DNA from: Paulinella micropora
Taxonomy: Eukaryota > Cercozoa > Imbricatea > Euglyphida
DNA length: 64,000 nt
Assembly: GCA_009731375.1 (NCBI GenBank)
Contig: BJOX01000212.1
Location: forward strand, 425,045 to 489,044
Direction: 5' to 3'
Shown: positions 7,412 through 16,603 of the stretch, piece after piece
Numbering within the stretch: position 1 is the first letter of the stretch
Layout: the number at the start of each line of letters is the position of its first letter
Made by a program: the position numbers and the translations under genes
Notes under the pieces: model-generated
The model's input: only the letters and a program-made list of their open reading frames with translations
Told to the model about the DNA's origin: nothing
Database searches by the model: none

Positions 7412-7910
7412 TTAGAAGCGGTAGTGGCCCTCGCCGGCCGGGTTTAGGTAGTTTTCGTAGGCGTATTGCGACACGACTTCTGAGAGCGCGCCGAGCATAA
7501 AGAGCTGCTTGCCAGTGTCACCAGGCGCCATCCGCATGCCGTAGCCGGCCAGCAGGCCGGGCATCACGCTGTAGATCAGACCACCGCCGACAACGTGCAG
7601 GGCCAAGGAAGGGTAGCGGGCCAGCCGGCCCTCTTGTGTTGAATTGAGCACTCTGGACTGCAGCACGTCCACGATCGTGGTCGTCGCGGCCGCGATGATG
7701 GCCATACCTACCGACTTGCTGACGGTCACGCCGCTGAGCCCGGGCACGGCCGCAAAAGAGACGGGGGCGTCCTTTTGCACTAGTACCGGCGTCGCAAAGT
7801 AGGCGAACGCCGCGGCAGTAGCACTGCGCGCGACGTTCTCCATGCTGAAAGTGTCGCTGACNNNNNNNNNNACTGAAAGTGTCGCTGACGGTCCCGGCAA
7901 TCTCGTCCAT
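7412..7910 (-). CDS. Multi-span membrane protein, interrupted by small gap
   Basis: It starts at the ATG at 7910 (MDEIAGTVSDTFS), meets a 10-N gap at 7862-7871 and continues in frame with MENVARSATAAAF... to 7412. The bases flanking the gap repeat the same 18-nt segment, so the gap is most likely an unmerged overlap and the gene is intact. Three or four hydrophobic stretches are visible (near SATAAAFAYFATPV, KSVGMAIIAAATTTIV, LHVVGGGLIYSVMPGLLAG and KQLFMLGALSEVV), suggesting a virion inner-membrane protein of about 155 residues. Family not recognised. It has a good promoter-like motif upstream. Confidence 0.6.
7862..7871. other. Assembly gap with duplicated flanks
   Basis: The sequence ctgaaagtgtcgctgac is present on both sides of the 10 N, indicating overlapping contig ends rather than missing sequence. 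Confidence 0.9.
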
Positions 7911-7924
7911 CTTTGTTTGGTCCT

Positions 7925-7956
7925 CCGTATTAAAAAACAGCGCCACAGAATTTAAT
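7925..7956 (-). promoter_or_regulatory. Promoter-like motif
   Basis: On the minus strand: AAATTCTGTGGCGCTG, then TTTTTTAATACGG, upstream of the ATG at 7910. Confidence 0.5.
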
Positions 7957-7967
7957 ATTTTTTTTAT

Positions 7968-8645
7968 TTATTGATTTACAGTCGGGGGGGCTGGGGTGTC
8001 TAGGTCCACCGNNNNNNNNNNCAGGTCTACCGCTGCCAGTACGGCAGAGGTGTTGCGGGCGTGCGCGATGGCCGCGGTTTGGGCCGTGATCAAGGCCAGC
8101 TCGGTGACTGGGTCGAGCCTCGTCATGCCGATGCCGGCCTTGAGTTTCGCTCGTTCGAGCAAGAAGAGCCACCGCTCGTTGGCAAAGCACTCGTCAGTCA
8201 TGCCGGAAATCTGGTAGCGAGTGCGGCTCGACACCAGGCGCTCGAGGCACGTCAGCCCTTGCTTCAGGGCCACGTTGGACATCTGGTCCACGGCCGAGTC
8301 GTCCAGCGCCTCTTCGGCGTCCTCCAAGATCGTGGGCAAACGCGCGCGGGCCACCTTGCGCAGCGCCCGCGGCTCGCAGGGGATCCCCGCCTTTTTGAGC
8401 TTGGGTGCAATCAGCTCCGATTTGCCGTAGGCGCACAGGAGCCGGTAGGCAGGGTCGTCGCGCAGGGGCACCGCCTCGGCCTCCTCAAACCGTGGCTGCG
8501 GCGGCGGCTGGCGTTCTTTGGCTGCCACGCGTCGTCTTTTCTTGGGAGGGGGCTGAGCAGGAGCTGCAGCCTCCGCTTGTTCTGGTGGCAGCTCTTGCTT
8601 GCCGTCTTCCGCGACCGGCGGCTCGAGATCAGCAAAAGGGTCCAT
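7968..8645 (-). CDS. Hypothetical protein with NLS-like basic stretch
   Basis: The product has about 225 residues from the ATG at 8645. The acidic, Pro/Ala-rich N-terminus contains PPPKKRRRV (about 33-41), a classical nuclear-localisation-like cluster. An alpha-helical domain from about 60 to 200 follows, with ERLVSSRTRYQISGMTDECF and a final Ala-rich helix. A 10-N gap (8012-8021) lies near the C-terminus between nearly identical flanks (aggtccaccg / aggtctaccg), again suggesting an overlap artefact or short repeat. No family recognised; a nuclear-targeted virion or replication factor is possible. Confidence 0.55.
   Translation of the reverse strand: MDPFADLEPPVAEDGKQELPPEQAEAAAPAQPPPKKRRRVAAKERQPPPQPRFEEAEAVPLRDDPAYRLLCAYGKSELIAPKLKKAGIPCEPRALRKVARARLPTILEDAEEALDDSAVDQMSNVALKQGLTCLERLVSSRTRYQISGMTDECFANERWLFLLERAKLKAGIGMTRLDPVTELALITAQTAAIAHARNTSAVLAAVDLXXXXVDLDTPAPPTVNQ
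8012..8021. other. Assembly gap (10 N)
   Basis: Near-duplicate flanks on both sides; it lies in the 3' end of the gene at 7968-8645. Confidence 0.9.
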
Positions 8646-8652
8646 CCCTTAT

Positions 8653-8690
8653 ACGCACACTAGTAGAAAAGAGACACAACTTTCTTTTTT
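8653..8690 (-). promoter_or_regulatory. Promoter-like motif
   Basis: On the minus strand: AAAGAAAGTTGTGTCTC, then TTTTCTACTAG, upstream of the ATG at 8645. Weaker TATA half. Confidence 0.4.
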
Positions 8691-9283
8691 TAGGGTCCAC
8701 CAAGAGCCTCGTTGCTGGCAGTGTTGATATCGGTCCAACCGCGCACGTTGCCGTCCTCGCGCTCGAAGGCAGAGACCGAAGGGATCCTGCTCCACTGTTC
8801 GTCTCGCATTTTCGAGGCCTGGTACTCTTCGATCATTCTGGCCGCTTGCATACAGCCATTCCAGTCGTTCCCGTAGCTGCGCCTGAGTTCGGTGAGCCAG
8901 GGCTTCATAGTCGTCCCTGGCTGTCCTGGCGCGAGGGGCCCCATCACACGATTGAAACAGTTGGTGTCGGCAAAGTCTCGTCCGTAGACGTCTACGATTT
9001 CTGGGTAGGTGCCGACAAGTAGCACGGCACCCTTGTACCACGAAGACAGGCTGTTCTTGCTCAGGCGCTGGGCAATGCCCTTCATGTTGCGCGTCGTGTC
9101 ATCCAGCTGGGCCTCGGGGATCCCGTTGAGCGCAGAGTAGATGATGCTCGATGTGGCCAGGGCATCGGTCTTGACCACGGGGTCAGTTTGAGTACCGTGC
9201 TCCACTGCATCGTTGAGGTGCGCGCCCGACTTCTCGTCGGTGGTAGTCGCCAGGCGCACGGGTCCTCGTTGCGGGGCGGCCAT
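8690..9283 (-). CDS. Hypothetical virion-associated protein
   Basis: I place the start at the ATG at 9283, giving 197 residues; the frame extends upstream only through a GTG inside the promoter-like motif. The protein has a basic N-terminus (APQRGPVR), a region with KNSLSSWYKGAVLLVGTYPEIVDVYG and a helical C-terminal half with MIEEYQASKMRDEQW. No motif I recognise. It lies in a run of minus-strand genes that share the late-type promoter motif, so a structural or morphogenesis role is a reasonable inference only. Confidence 0.55.
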   Translation of the reverse strand: MAAPQRGPVRLATTTDEKSGAHLNDAVEHGTQTDPVVKTDALATSSIIYSALNGIPEAQLDDTTRNMKGIAQRLSKNSLSSWYKGAVLLVGTYPEIVDVYGRDFADTNCFNRVMGPLAPGQPGTTMKPWLTELRRSYGNDWNGCMQAARMIEEYQASKMRDEQWSRIPSVSAFEREDGNVRGWTDINTASNEALGGP

Positions 9284-9290
9284 TTCTCTT

Positions 9291-9330
9291 CGTTTTTGTT
9301 TAAATAGGGCCACCAGAGAATAAAAAATTT
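9291..9330 (-). promoter_or_regulatory. Promoter-like motif
   Basis: On the minus strand: TTTTTTATTCTCTGGTGGCC, then CTATTTAAAC, 18 nt before the ATG at 9283. It is among the best matches to the consensus and decides the start codon. Confidence 0.6.
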
Positions 9331-9332
9331 TT

Positions 9333-9596
9333 TTACTTGGTGCCGTTCAGGACCGCTTCGCACTGCCTGGCCTGTTCGGGCGAGATTTTTAGCAGGATCT
9401 GTGCGTCCTGCACCTTGGGCGGCGGGAAGATCTTTTCGAGCGGCGCCTCCTCGATCGTGTTGTGCAGGGCCTCGAGCACTTTCTGTTCGGCCCGTGCCTC
9501 TTTCTGCCACTTGCGGCCGGCCTGCCTCAGTTCCTTTTCGTTCAGTTTGCCCAGCGCTAGCGCGAGCTGCGGGTTAAAACTTTGCAAGTGATGCAT
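9333..9596 (-). CDS. Hypothetical small protein (87 aa)
   Basis: The frame starts at the ATG at 9596 (MHHLQSFNPQ). It is charged and helical in the first half (LNEKELRQAGRKWQKEARAEQKVLEALHNTIEE), then FPPPKVQDAQILLKISPEQARQC. No recognised domain. Its stop lies within 50 nt of the next gene's start, matching the tight spacing of the block. The upstream AT-rich TTTTGTTGTAAGTCGTG resembles a weak promoter motif. Confidence 0.5.
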   Translation of the reverse strand: MHHLQSFNPQLALALGKLNEKELRQAGRKWQKEARAEQKVLEALHNTIEEAPLEKIFPPPKVQDAQILLKISPEQARQCEAVLNGTK

Positions 9597-9632
9597 TTTT
9601 TTAATAACACGACTTACAACAAAAAAAGAATC

Positions 9633-9938
9633 TCACTTATTCTTCTGCTTCTTGCTCGGTGCCTCACTCGTCCCCGTCCTGTCCTTTCTCTTGGTGTTTA
9701 GCTTCACGAGCTTGATGCTTAGCTTGGACAAAACCTTGTGCCATTCCTGCATTAGCTTTTTGCCCCTCTTGCCCTCTGCCTGGATGCGCTCGGAGGCCCG
9801 GTCGATCATTTCGTGCAGCGTGCGCGATTTCTCGGTTGGGCCCACGGGTCCTTGGCTCCGCGTCTTGCGCTCCAGCAGCTCCTCAAACAGCGCTGTTAGG
9901 GTCGTTCGCCCCTGGCGTCCACGTCGAGTTGTCGCCAC
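9633..9938 (-). CDS. Basic helical protein or frameshifted C-terminus of coiled-coil gene
   Basis: A 101-codon frame with no good ATG near its 5' end: it opens at a GTG at 9938, and the first internal ATG is around residue 44. It overlaps the last 56 nt of the long coiled-coil gene in another phase. The product is basic and helical, with RTLHEMIDRASERIQAEGKRGKKLMQEW and a Lys-rich C-terminus ending KKQKNK. Without an ATG or promoter-like motif, it is more likely a C-terminal extension of the upstream gene reached by an indel or ribosomal shift around 9890-9940. Confidence 0.45.
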   Translation of the reverse strand: MATTRRGRQGRTTLTALFEELLERKTRSQGPVGPTEKSRTLHEMIDRASERIQAEGKRGKKLMQEWHKVLSKLSIKLVKLNTKRKDRTGTSEAPSKKQKNK

Positions 9939-12900
9939 CGCCGCCGGGTTGTCCCAAGCTAAAGACTTTGCCGGCAGAGGAGCTACTGCCGTAGGCCTCG
10001 CCGCCGGCCGCGACCAGCACGCCGGCGCCGCTCCTGTCGCTGTCCTCTACCCCTCCGTTGCCCGGACGACGCGCCGGCCCGTCGACACCGGCGGCCATCC
10101 GCACGGGCACGCCCGAAGCGGCGCCCTCGACAGCGAGCCCCCGGGACTGCAGCCAGCCCTTGGCAAACAGCCCCCGGAACAAGGCCTTGAAGCCACTGAC
10201 GATGCTGGGCTGCGTCACGAGGCCTTCGCCCACCGCCTGCCCCACGTCGGGTCGCTGAGTGAACAGTGGCACGACTTGGCTCTGCGCCCACTCCCAGGCC
10301 TTGTCCATGCCGCTCCCCTGCGGGAAGCTGCCCTTCTCGCGCTCGAGCGTGTTCTTCATAAAGTCCACCATGCCCGACCTCTTGACGAATGCGCTGAACT
10401 CCTCTGCGCTAGCCGTGTGCACCAGCCTCTTCTTTTCTTCGGGTGGCAGGGTGGGCGCCACGGCCTCGACCGCCGCTTCCTTGAGCTCGGTGACTTTCTG
10501 CTGTGCCTGTTCGGCCTGTTGTGCGAGCTCACTGGCACCCGAGACTTCCTGGGACTCCTTGTACTTCTTGATTTGTTCCTGGTACCGCTTGAGCTGGCCG
10601 AGGAGCTTTTGCTGGACGCTGTCTGCAGTCTTTCTGTCTTTCTGAAGCAGCGCGTTGGCCCTTTCCTTGTAGTCGGCGTGTTTCTTCTCTAGGGCGGCCT
10701 TCTGTTCCTCGGATTCCTGGAGCCGCTCGGTAAGCTGGCGCAGCTTGCCCTCGCTGGTCTGGCGCTCTTTGAGCAGGCGTTCCGCCTCCTTGACTCTGGC
10801 CGCGGCTGTCTCTGCCTTCTTGCCCTCCCGTGCTCTAGCCAGAGCGTCTTTCGCGCCCTTGAGATCTTTCCTGAGTTTGAGGATTTCCTTGCTCTGTTTT
10901 TCGCTCTCGTGGCCCATCTGCATCACGGTCTCGTCCGCTTCCGCGATCGTGTCCGTGTTTATTTTCAGTTGTGCTCGGAGCTTCTCGACTCGTTTGGTTA
11001 GCTTGTTGTAGGCCTCGCTCGCTTCAGCCAGCGAGATCTCTTGCTGTGAGGTCTCGCGTGTCAGGCTGTCCACGTGCTGTTGCAGCGCTTCTCCACCCTT
11101 GTTAGCAGCCTCCAGGTCTTGCTGCAAGAGGCTCTCGCGAGCTAGCGCCTCTTCCAGTGCTTGTACGGCTTGTTTGTTTTCTTTCGTCAGCCGGTGGCGG
11201 GCCTCCTCGCTCGCTTTCTTAGTTCGCTGGGCCTCTGCGCCGAGCGACGCCACTTGCTCCAGGGCCGCCTCTGCCAGTGCCCTCTGCTCGCGCGCGAGCC
11301 TCGCTTGTTGCTTGGAGTCGGTCTGCAACTGCTTGATCTCCGCTGCCTTGCGGCGCAGGTCCTGTAGCAGCAGCTGGCGGTTGCGCCTGTATTCTCTGGC
11401 CCGCGCTTGGAGCTCTTGGTTGTGTTGATGGGCTTCTTGTAGTTCTTGTGCCAGCCTGGCGTTCTTGGCTTTCTCCTCCTCTGTGTTGCCTTCTGCCGTC
11501 TGCAGACGCTCGTTGCTCTCCTTGAGTTCTGCTTGTAGCTGTTCGATCTCGCTGTCCTTGAGCGTAATCTGATCCAAGTACTCGCCGGCCAGGGCCTCTG
11601 CCCTTTTCTGCAGGGCCTCTACACCCGCCTTGTCCGACTCCAGCCCCTGGTAGGCTTTTTCGGCTTCTTGCAGCTGCTGGTCCAGCGCGGCGGCCCGCTC
11701 GTTGATCTCTTGCAGCTTCTGGTTAGTCTCAAACACCTGCCTGCTGGCATCCGCTGCATTGCGCGCTGTCTCGGCCGCTTGCTGTCTGTAGAGTTCTGCC
11801 TTTTGTTCCGCCTCCTCTGCTTTGCCTTCCAGCGCCGTCTTCTCTTCGCTGTACCCGAGCGTGGCCGCGTTCTTCTCTCTGAGCTCTGCCGCCAGCCCCG
11901 CGGCCGCCTGTTGTGCGCTGGACGCCTTTTGCTCCGCCTCTTGTTTCTCTTGCTGGGCCTGNNNNNNNNNNTGCCTCTTGTTTCTCCTGCTGGGCCTGCC
12001 GTTCGGCTTCCTTGGCATCTGCTGCCTTCTGTTGCAGCTCGTCGTTAGCGCCCTTGGCCTGGGCTGCCTGTTGTTTGGCCGCTTCGGCCTCTCGCGCGGC
12101 CCTGTCGGCCTCTGCCGCCTTCCGTGCTGCTTCCTGTCTTGCACTGTCCGCGACTTTTTCCAGCCGTTCGTGGGCCAGCTTTTCTGCGCGTGCCAGTTCG
12201 AGTGCGTGGTCCCTTTCTGTCTGCAGTATAACCATCCGCTGCGCGAGTATATTGTATTCGTTCTGGAGGCCCTGGCCCGCTTGCTGCAGCTGGGCGATCT
12301 TCTTGTTTGCTTCGTCGATACGGCCCTTTGCGGCGGCGGTGAGGTGTTCGGTGTATTGTCGGTACTGGTTGCTCACGTCGACGATCCTTCTGCCGTCGTT
12401 TCCGCTGTTCTTGATCGTTGCCTCCAGGCGCGCGACGTAGGCTGCCAGGTCGTTGGCTCGTTTGCGTTCTCTCTCTGTCTCACCCCTTTGATTCTTAAGC
12501 TCCTCCAGGCGCTGTTTGGTGGCCACCTGTTCTTGCTGTAGCTTTGTCCTAGTATCCAGTAACTCTCTGGCCTTTTCGTCTTTTTCGGCCAGCGCCCGGT
12601 CGTGGGCCTCGCGCAGGCTGGTCTGGTTCTTTTCGAACTCTTCGGTCAGTCGCTTCTGTTCGGCCAAGGCGGTCTGTTGCTTCTCGGCGAACTCCTTGTC
12701 TTCTTCGGCTTGTCTGGCCAGTGTTTTGGCGCGTTCCTCCGCCTCTTGTATCCGCGCCTGCCAGCCGCCCTTCTCCTGCTGGAGGGCAGCGATTCGCGCC
12801 TCTGCTTGCCTGCGTTTCTCGGCGTCCATGCCAGCGCCCGCCAAGAGCTTTTTCAGCCTCTCGATCTCGTTCTCTGCTGCAATCAGTGTTTTCCCGTACT

Positions 12901-14509
12901 GTGCATTCATGTCGTCCACAAGACTTCTTGCGTTATCTGCCTCCTCTCTTGCGACAGCGACCATCGCGCTGGCGGAATCAACGTCCCTCTGCAGGAGGTC
13001 GATCGCCGCGTCCTGCACACGCGTTGTTTCGGTACTGAGGTCAACCCTCTTCTCCAGCTGGCTGATCTGCAATCGCAGCTCTGCAATGAGCTTGGACTCG
13101 TCAGGCAGTGGCCGGGCCCCGCCGTTTGGCTGAAACTCAACAGGCGACGCGGCCCGCTCGTCAAGTGGTTGCTCGCCTGGCGGCGGGCTGTTGGCACGTG
13201 CGGGAGGCGGGGCGTCGTCTCCGTCTTCGTTGCCTTCGCCGCCGTCACCACCCGCGTCCCAGTTGATCTCGCCGCCTTCGTCCTCGTTGCCGCCTCCACC
13301 GCCGCCGCCTTCGTCCTCGTTGCCGCCTCCACCGCCGCCGCCTTCGTCTTCACTACCACTACCGCCACCACCGCCAGCGCCGCCTTCGTCCTCGTTGCCG
13401 CTGCCACCGCCGCGGCCGCGCGGCGACGCGGAGCGCGAGCGCGGTGGTGGCGGCGAGGCGGAACGCGAGCGCGGTGGTGGCGGCGAGGCGGGGCGCGGCG
13501 GGGAGGGCGGTTCCAGGATGCCCAGCGCCTGGTGCAGTTCGGGGTTTACCCACTTCATGATGTCGCGGGTCTTCTGGGCCCTTTGTTTGTCGGTCTGGCC
13601 AGCATAGCCCGTGGGCCCTGCTCGTTTGCCGCGGACAACNNNNNNNNNNNNNNNNNNNNNNNNNNNNNNNNNNNNNNNNNNNNNNNNNNNNNNNNNNNNN
13701 NNNNNNNNNNNNNNNNNNNNNNNNNNNNNNNNNNNNNNNNNNNNNNNNNNNNNNNNNNNNNNNNNNNNNNNNNNNNNNNNNNNNNNNNNNNNNNNNNNNN
13801 NNNNNNNNNNNNNNNNNNNNNNNNNNNNNNNNNNNNNNNNNNNNNNNNNNNNNNNNNNNNNNNNNNNNNNNNNNNNNNNNNNNNNNNNNNNNNNNNNNNN
13901 NNNNNNNNNNNNNNNNNNNNNNNNNNNNNNNNNNNNNNNNNNNNNNNNNNNNNNNNNNNNNNNNNNNNNNNNGTTGCCACCTCCGCCACCGCCGCCCTCG
14001 TCCTCATTACCACTACCGCCACCACCGCCAGCGCCGCCTTCGTCCTCGTTGCCGCCTCCACCGCCGCCGCCCTCGTCCTCACTACCACTACCGCCACCAC
14101 CGCCAGCGCCGCCTTCGTCCTCGCTGCCGCTGCCACCGCCGCGGCCGCGCGGCGACGCGGAGCGCGAGCGCGGTGGTGGCGGCGAGGCGGAACGCGAGCG
14201 CGGTGGTGGCGGCGAGGCGGAACGCGAGCGCGGTGGTGGCGGCGAGGCGGGGCGCGGCGGGGAGGGCGGTTCCAGGATGCCCAGCGCCTGGTGCAGTTCG
14301 GGGTTTACCCACTTCATGATGTCGCGGGTCTTCTGGGCCCTTTGTTTGTCGGTCTGGCCCGCATAGCCCGTGGGCCCTGCTCGTTTGCCGCGGACAACGG
14401 GCTTGTTGTCGACCCAGGACGGCTTGCGTGTTTTGGTCAGCTTGCGCGACAGGCTCTCCTTGTCTTCCCGGCGCATCCATGGCGCCGTGGTGTAGAAAGA
14501 GGGAGGCAT
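9883..14509 (-). CDS. Giant coiled-coil protein with SR- and acidic-repeat N-terminus
   Basis: The start is the ATG at 14509. The protein has roughly 1,500 residues with two gaps (13640-13972, 11962-11971). In order: a basic N-terminal segment (KLTKTRKPSWVDNKPVVRGKR), SPPPPRSRSA repeats, acidic Gly-rich GGGSGSEDEGG repeats, then about 1,000 residues of uninterrupted heptad-rich Gln/Glu/Ala/Lys/Leu coiled coil, and a Gly-rich C-terminal domain with WEWAQSQVVPLF. The N-terminal segment occurs twice, on either side of the large gap, which is a tandem duplication or two unmerged contig copies. At the small gap the flanking 26 nt are duplicated, so the frame break there is probably artificial. It resembles large virion or tegument-like scaffolds only in architecture. 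Confidence 0.65.
11962..11971. other. Assembly gap with duplicated flanks
   Basis: gcctcttgtttctc(t/c)tgctgggcctg lies on both sides of the N run; it interrupts the coiled-coil gene and shifts frame artificially. Confidence 0.9.
13640..13972. other. Assembly gap (333 N) inside duplicated segment
   Basis: It lies in the repeat-rich N-terminal part of the coiled-coil gene. Sequence left of the gap (about 13260-13639) is repeated to its right (about 14020-14399) with one fewer SPPPPRSRSA unit. Confidence 0.95.
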
Positions 14510-14518
14510 TCCCCCCTT

Positions 14519-14560
14519 TGTTTTACAAAACTAGCACCAGACAATAAAAAAAATTTAATT
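14519..14560 (-). promoter_or_regulatory. Promoter-like region between divergent genes
   Basis: On the minus strand: AAATTTTTTTTATTGTCTGG, then TGCTAGTTTTGTAAAAC, upstream of the ATG at 14509. The 81-bp spacer also serves the ATPase gene on the plus strand. Confidence 0.5.
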
Positions 14561-14590
14561 GCCGCTCAACGACATTTGAAAAAAGGGTCC

Positions 14591-15973
14591 ATGGACGACA
14601 ATGCCGGCCCGGTGGGCGCCCTGCCGGCACCAAACGACGCGGAGGAAGAAGAACCGATCGAGGAAAAGATAGACGAGTACATCCAGAAACAAAAGGAGAA
14701 GAAGTCTAAAAAGAAGAAAAAGAAGAAGGACGAGAAGGAAGAAGAAGAACTGCCGGAGGACCCGGAACAGCTCTCGCGCAACGTCGAGTACTTCTACCCC
14801 AAGGACCCGACGGCCGGCCAGCTTTTCGTGCTGGTCGGTAAGAGCGAGAGAGGTAAGACCCATTTCTTGCGCTGGTTACTGTACTCGATGTGCCTCCGCA
14901 AAAAGGGAGCGTTCCAGTTCGGGCTCGTGATGGTTCGCACCAAGTTCAAGCACTCCTATCGCTTCCACTGGGCGTCGGAGCAGCACGTGCGGGTGTACGA
15001 AGGCTTCAACAAGGACGTTTTGGTGCAGTACGTGGACAACTTGAAAAGGCGCTACCAGCAGCAAGGCTACCTCGAACCGAGCTTCTTGGTCTTTGACGAC
15101 CTGGTGGGCATTTTGAACACGCAGGACGGCTGGATGAGCAACTTCATTGGGACCTACAGGCATTACAATATTTCAATTTTTGTGGCTGTCCAGTACCTGA
15201 CCGGCCGCCAGAGCGTTTCTCCGATCATGCGCGAACAGACGTCCTACACGATCATGTTCCTGAGCAAGAACCACAAGACACTGAATTCGTTATGGGAGAA
15301 CTACGGACAAATGATGGACAAGAAGTCGTTTTTCCGGCACTTGGCCCAGGCCACTGACCCCGAAGTGACAGGCACCAAGCACGCGTGCGTGGTCTACAGC
15401 GAACGAGTAGACAAGCTCGAACACAACTACATGTCGTGGCTGGCCCCGGCATCGCTTCCGGACGGGGAGGTCATGCTCAAGGGCCCCGACAAGCCCAAGG
15501 AACCGAGCAAGGACGAGCTCACCAAGGAACTGCGCTTGGCCCAGCTCGCGTGGCGCGCGCCGAGCTGGGTGCCCAAGAACCTGAACCTGTCGCGCGGAGA
15601 CCACGCGGCCCTGCAGAAAATGATGCACTACGCCGACGCGGCCAAGAGCCGCCTGCGCAAGGGCAAGAGCCTGGCCCAGAAGGACAGGCAAAAGCTGCGG
15701 GAGATGGTGGCGTTTGGCCGTGACGCCGAGGCCGCCGCCGGGGCGCGCTGGCGCGAGCAACAGGCGCCGCCGCCGCGGCCGCCGGTGTACGGCTACGTCT
15801 ACGCCAACGACCCGAACCACCGCATGCACCCGTACCGCACGCCCAGCGTGGTGAGGCGCGTCGACCAGCGGCCAGCGCTGGGCATGCCGCCGAGGCCGCC
15901 GTCTCCTCCTCCGCGGCTCCTGGGCCTGCGCCCGGGCAGGCCGGCGGGCCAGAGGCTGTTAGCCCGGATGTAG
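14591..15973 (+). CDS. A32-like genome-packaging ATPase (FtsK/HerA superfamily)
   Basis: The first ATG of the conserved protein is at 14591, giving 460 residues; the frame is open far upstream only because it is antisense to the coiled-coil gene. The N-terminus is acidic and Lys-rich (residues 20-60). Walker A is GKSERGKT at about 83-90; Walker B is FLVFDDLVG near 164-172; the region after TYRHYNISIFVAVQYL fits the sensor strand of A32-type ATPases. The enzyme would translocate viral DNA into the capsid. The C-terminal 100 residues are Pro/Arg-rich and possibly disordered. It is divergent from the coiled-coil gene and followed after 40 bp by the F-box-like gene. Confidence 0.88.
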   Translation: MDDNAGPVGALPAPNDAEEEEPIEEKIDEYIQKQKEKKSKKKKKKKDEKEEEELPEDPEQLSRNVEYFYPKDPTAGQLFVLVGKSERGKTHFLRWLLYSMCLRKKGAFQFGLVMVRTKFKHSYRFHWASEQHVRVYEGFNKDVLVQYVDNLKRRYQQQGYLEPSFLVFDDLVGILNTQDGWMSNFIGTYRHYNISIFVAVQYLTGRQSVSPIMREQTSYTIMFLSKNHKTLNSLWENYGQMMDKKSFFRHLAQATDPEVTGTKHACVVYSERVDKLEHNYMSWLAPASLPDGEVMLKGPDKPKEPSKDELTKELRLAQLAWRAPSWVPKNLNLSRGDHAALQKMMHYADAAKSRLRKGKSLAQKDRQKLREMVAFGRDAEAAAGARWREQQAPPPRPPVYGYVYANDPNHRMHPYRTPSVVRRVDQRPALGMPPRPPSPPPRLLGLRPGRPAGQRLLARM

Positions 15974-15974
15974 C

Positions 15975-16012
15975 ACCCTTTTTTTATTCTTGTGGCCTAG
16001 TATAGTTATAAA
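15975..16012 (+). promoter_or_regulatory. Promoter-like motif
   Basis: TTTTTTTATTCTTGTGGCC, then TAGTATAGTTATAAA, immediately before the ATG at 16013. A very clear copy of the block motif on the plus strand. Confidence 0.6.
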
Positions 16013-16603
16013 ATGCTAGAGCGTCTGCCCAGCGACTTGCTAACGGAAGTCCTGTCGTGGCTCTGCCCGGGCGAACTGGCACGCACGGTGGTCTACCTCC
16101 GGGGCCACACAAACTGCTTCATCCGCCCCAGGCCACGGAAGCGGCGCAAGTCCGTAGCTAAAGCAAGCACGGAGTTCGAGGGCCTGCGCCGCCTGCTGAA
16201 TACAGCGTTCACATTCAAGATCAAGAACATTAACATGCTGCTGGCCCGGGTAGAAAAGAAGGCAGACAAGATCTGCTTCGAGTGCCTGTCACAGATTTAC
16301 TCACAGAACTTGTGCGCCGAGCACTTTTGTGCCAAGCACCGCCATGAACTAGTGACACTCGTGGAGGCAGTCAGGGCCCTGGGCCGGACTTCTTACCCTA
16401 CCAGGCGGAACAGGCGCGAGCAGGTAGTCGTGCTGTCCTACGTGCCGGTGTATCATTTTCTAGAGGCCTACCGGAACAGCGGGTGGGAAGTAGTCCAGCC
16501 CAATAAGTGGCAGCGTTTCCTGTGGCAGGCCGGGGCATTCGAGACCGGCCTGCGCTTTCTGCCTCGTTTCAATACCAATCTTTATTATACAACGCACGAT
16601 TAA
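16013..16603 (+). CDS. F-box-like, Cys-rich protein
   Basis: This 196-residue protein has an N-terminal LERLPSDLLTEVLSWLCPGELA (residues 2-23) that matches the F-box pattern used to bind Skp1-type adaptors. A basic cluster (RPRPRKRRKS) follows, then a Cys/His-rich knuckle CFECLSQIYSQNLCAEHFCAKH (about 87-108) and a C-terminal domain with WQRFLWQAGAFETGLRF. F-box proteins of large DNA viruses typically redirect host ubiquitin ligases; that role is inferred. Its stop codon overlaps that of the convergent gene at 16600. A second, diverged partial copy is present at 17956-18418. Confidence 0.55.
   Translation: MLERLPSDLLTEVLSWLCPGELARTVVYLRGHTNCFIRPRPRKRRKSVAKASTEFEGLRRLLNTAFTFKIKNINMLLARVEKKADKICFECLSQIYSQNLCAEHFCAKHRHELVTLVEAVRALGRTSYPTRRNRREQVVVLSYVPVYHFLEAYRNSGWEVVQPNKWQRFLWQAGAFETGLRFLPRFNTNLYYTTHD

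Noticed and set aside
9284-9313. Upstream start of the gene at 8690-9283
   Set aside because: The extension begins at a GTG inside the promoter-like motif.
9652-14590. Long plus-strand frames opposite the coiled-coil gene, including an extension upstream of the ATPase
   Set aside because: Antisense shadows; the ATPase has a good ATG and conserved start at 14591.
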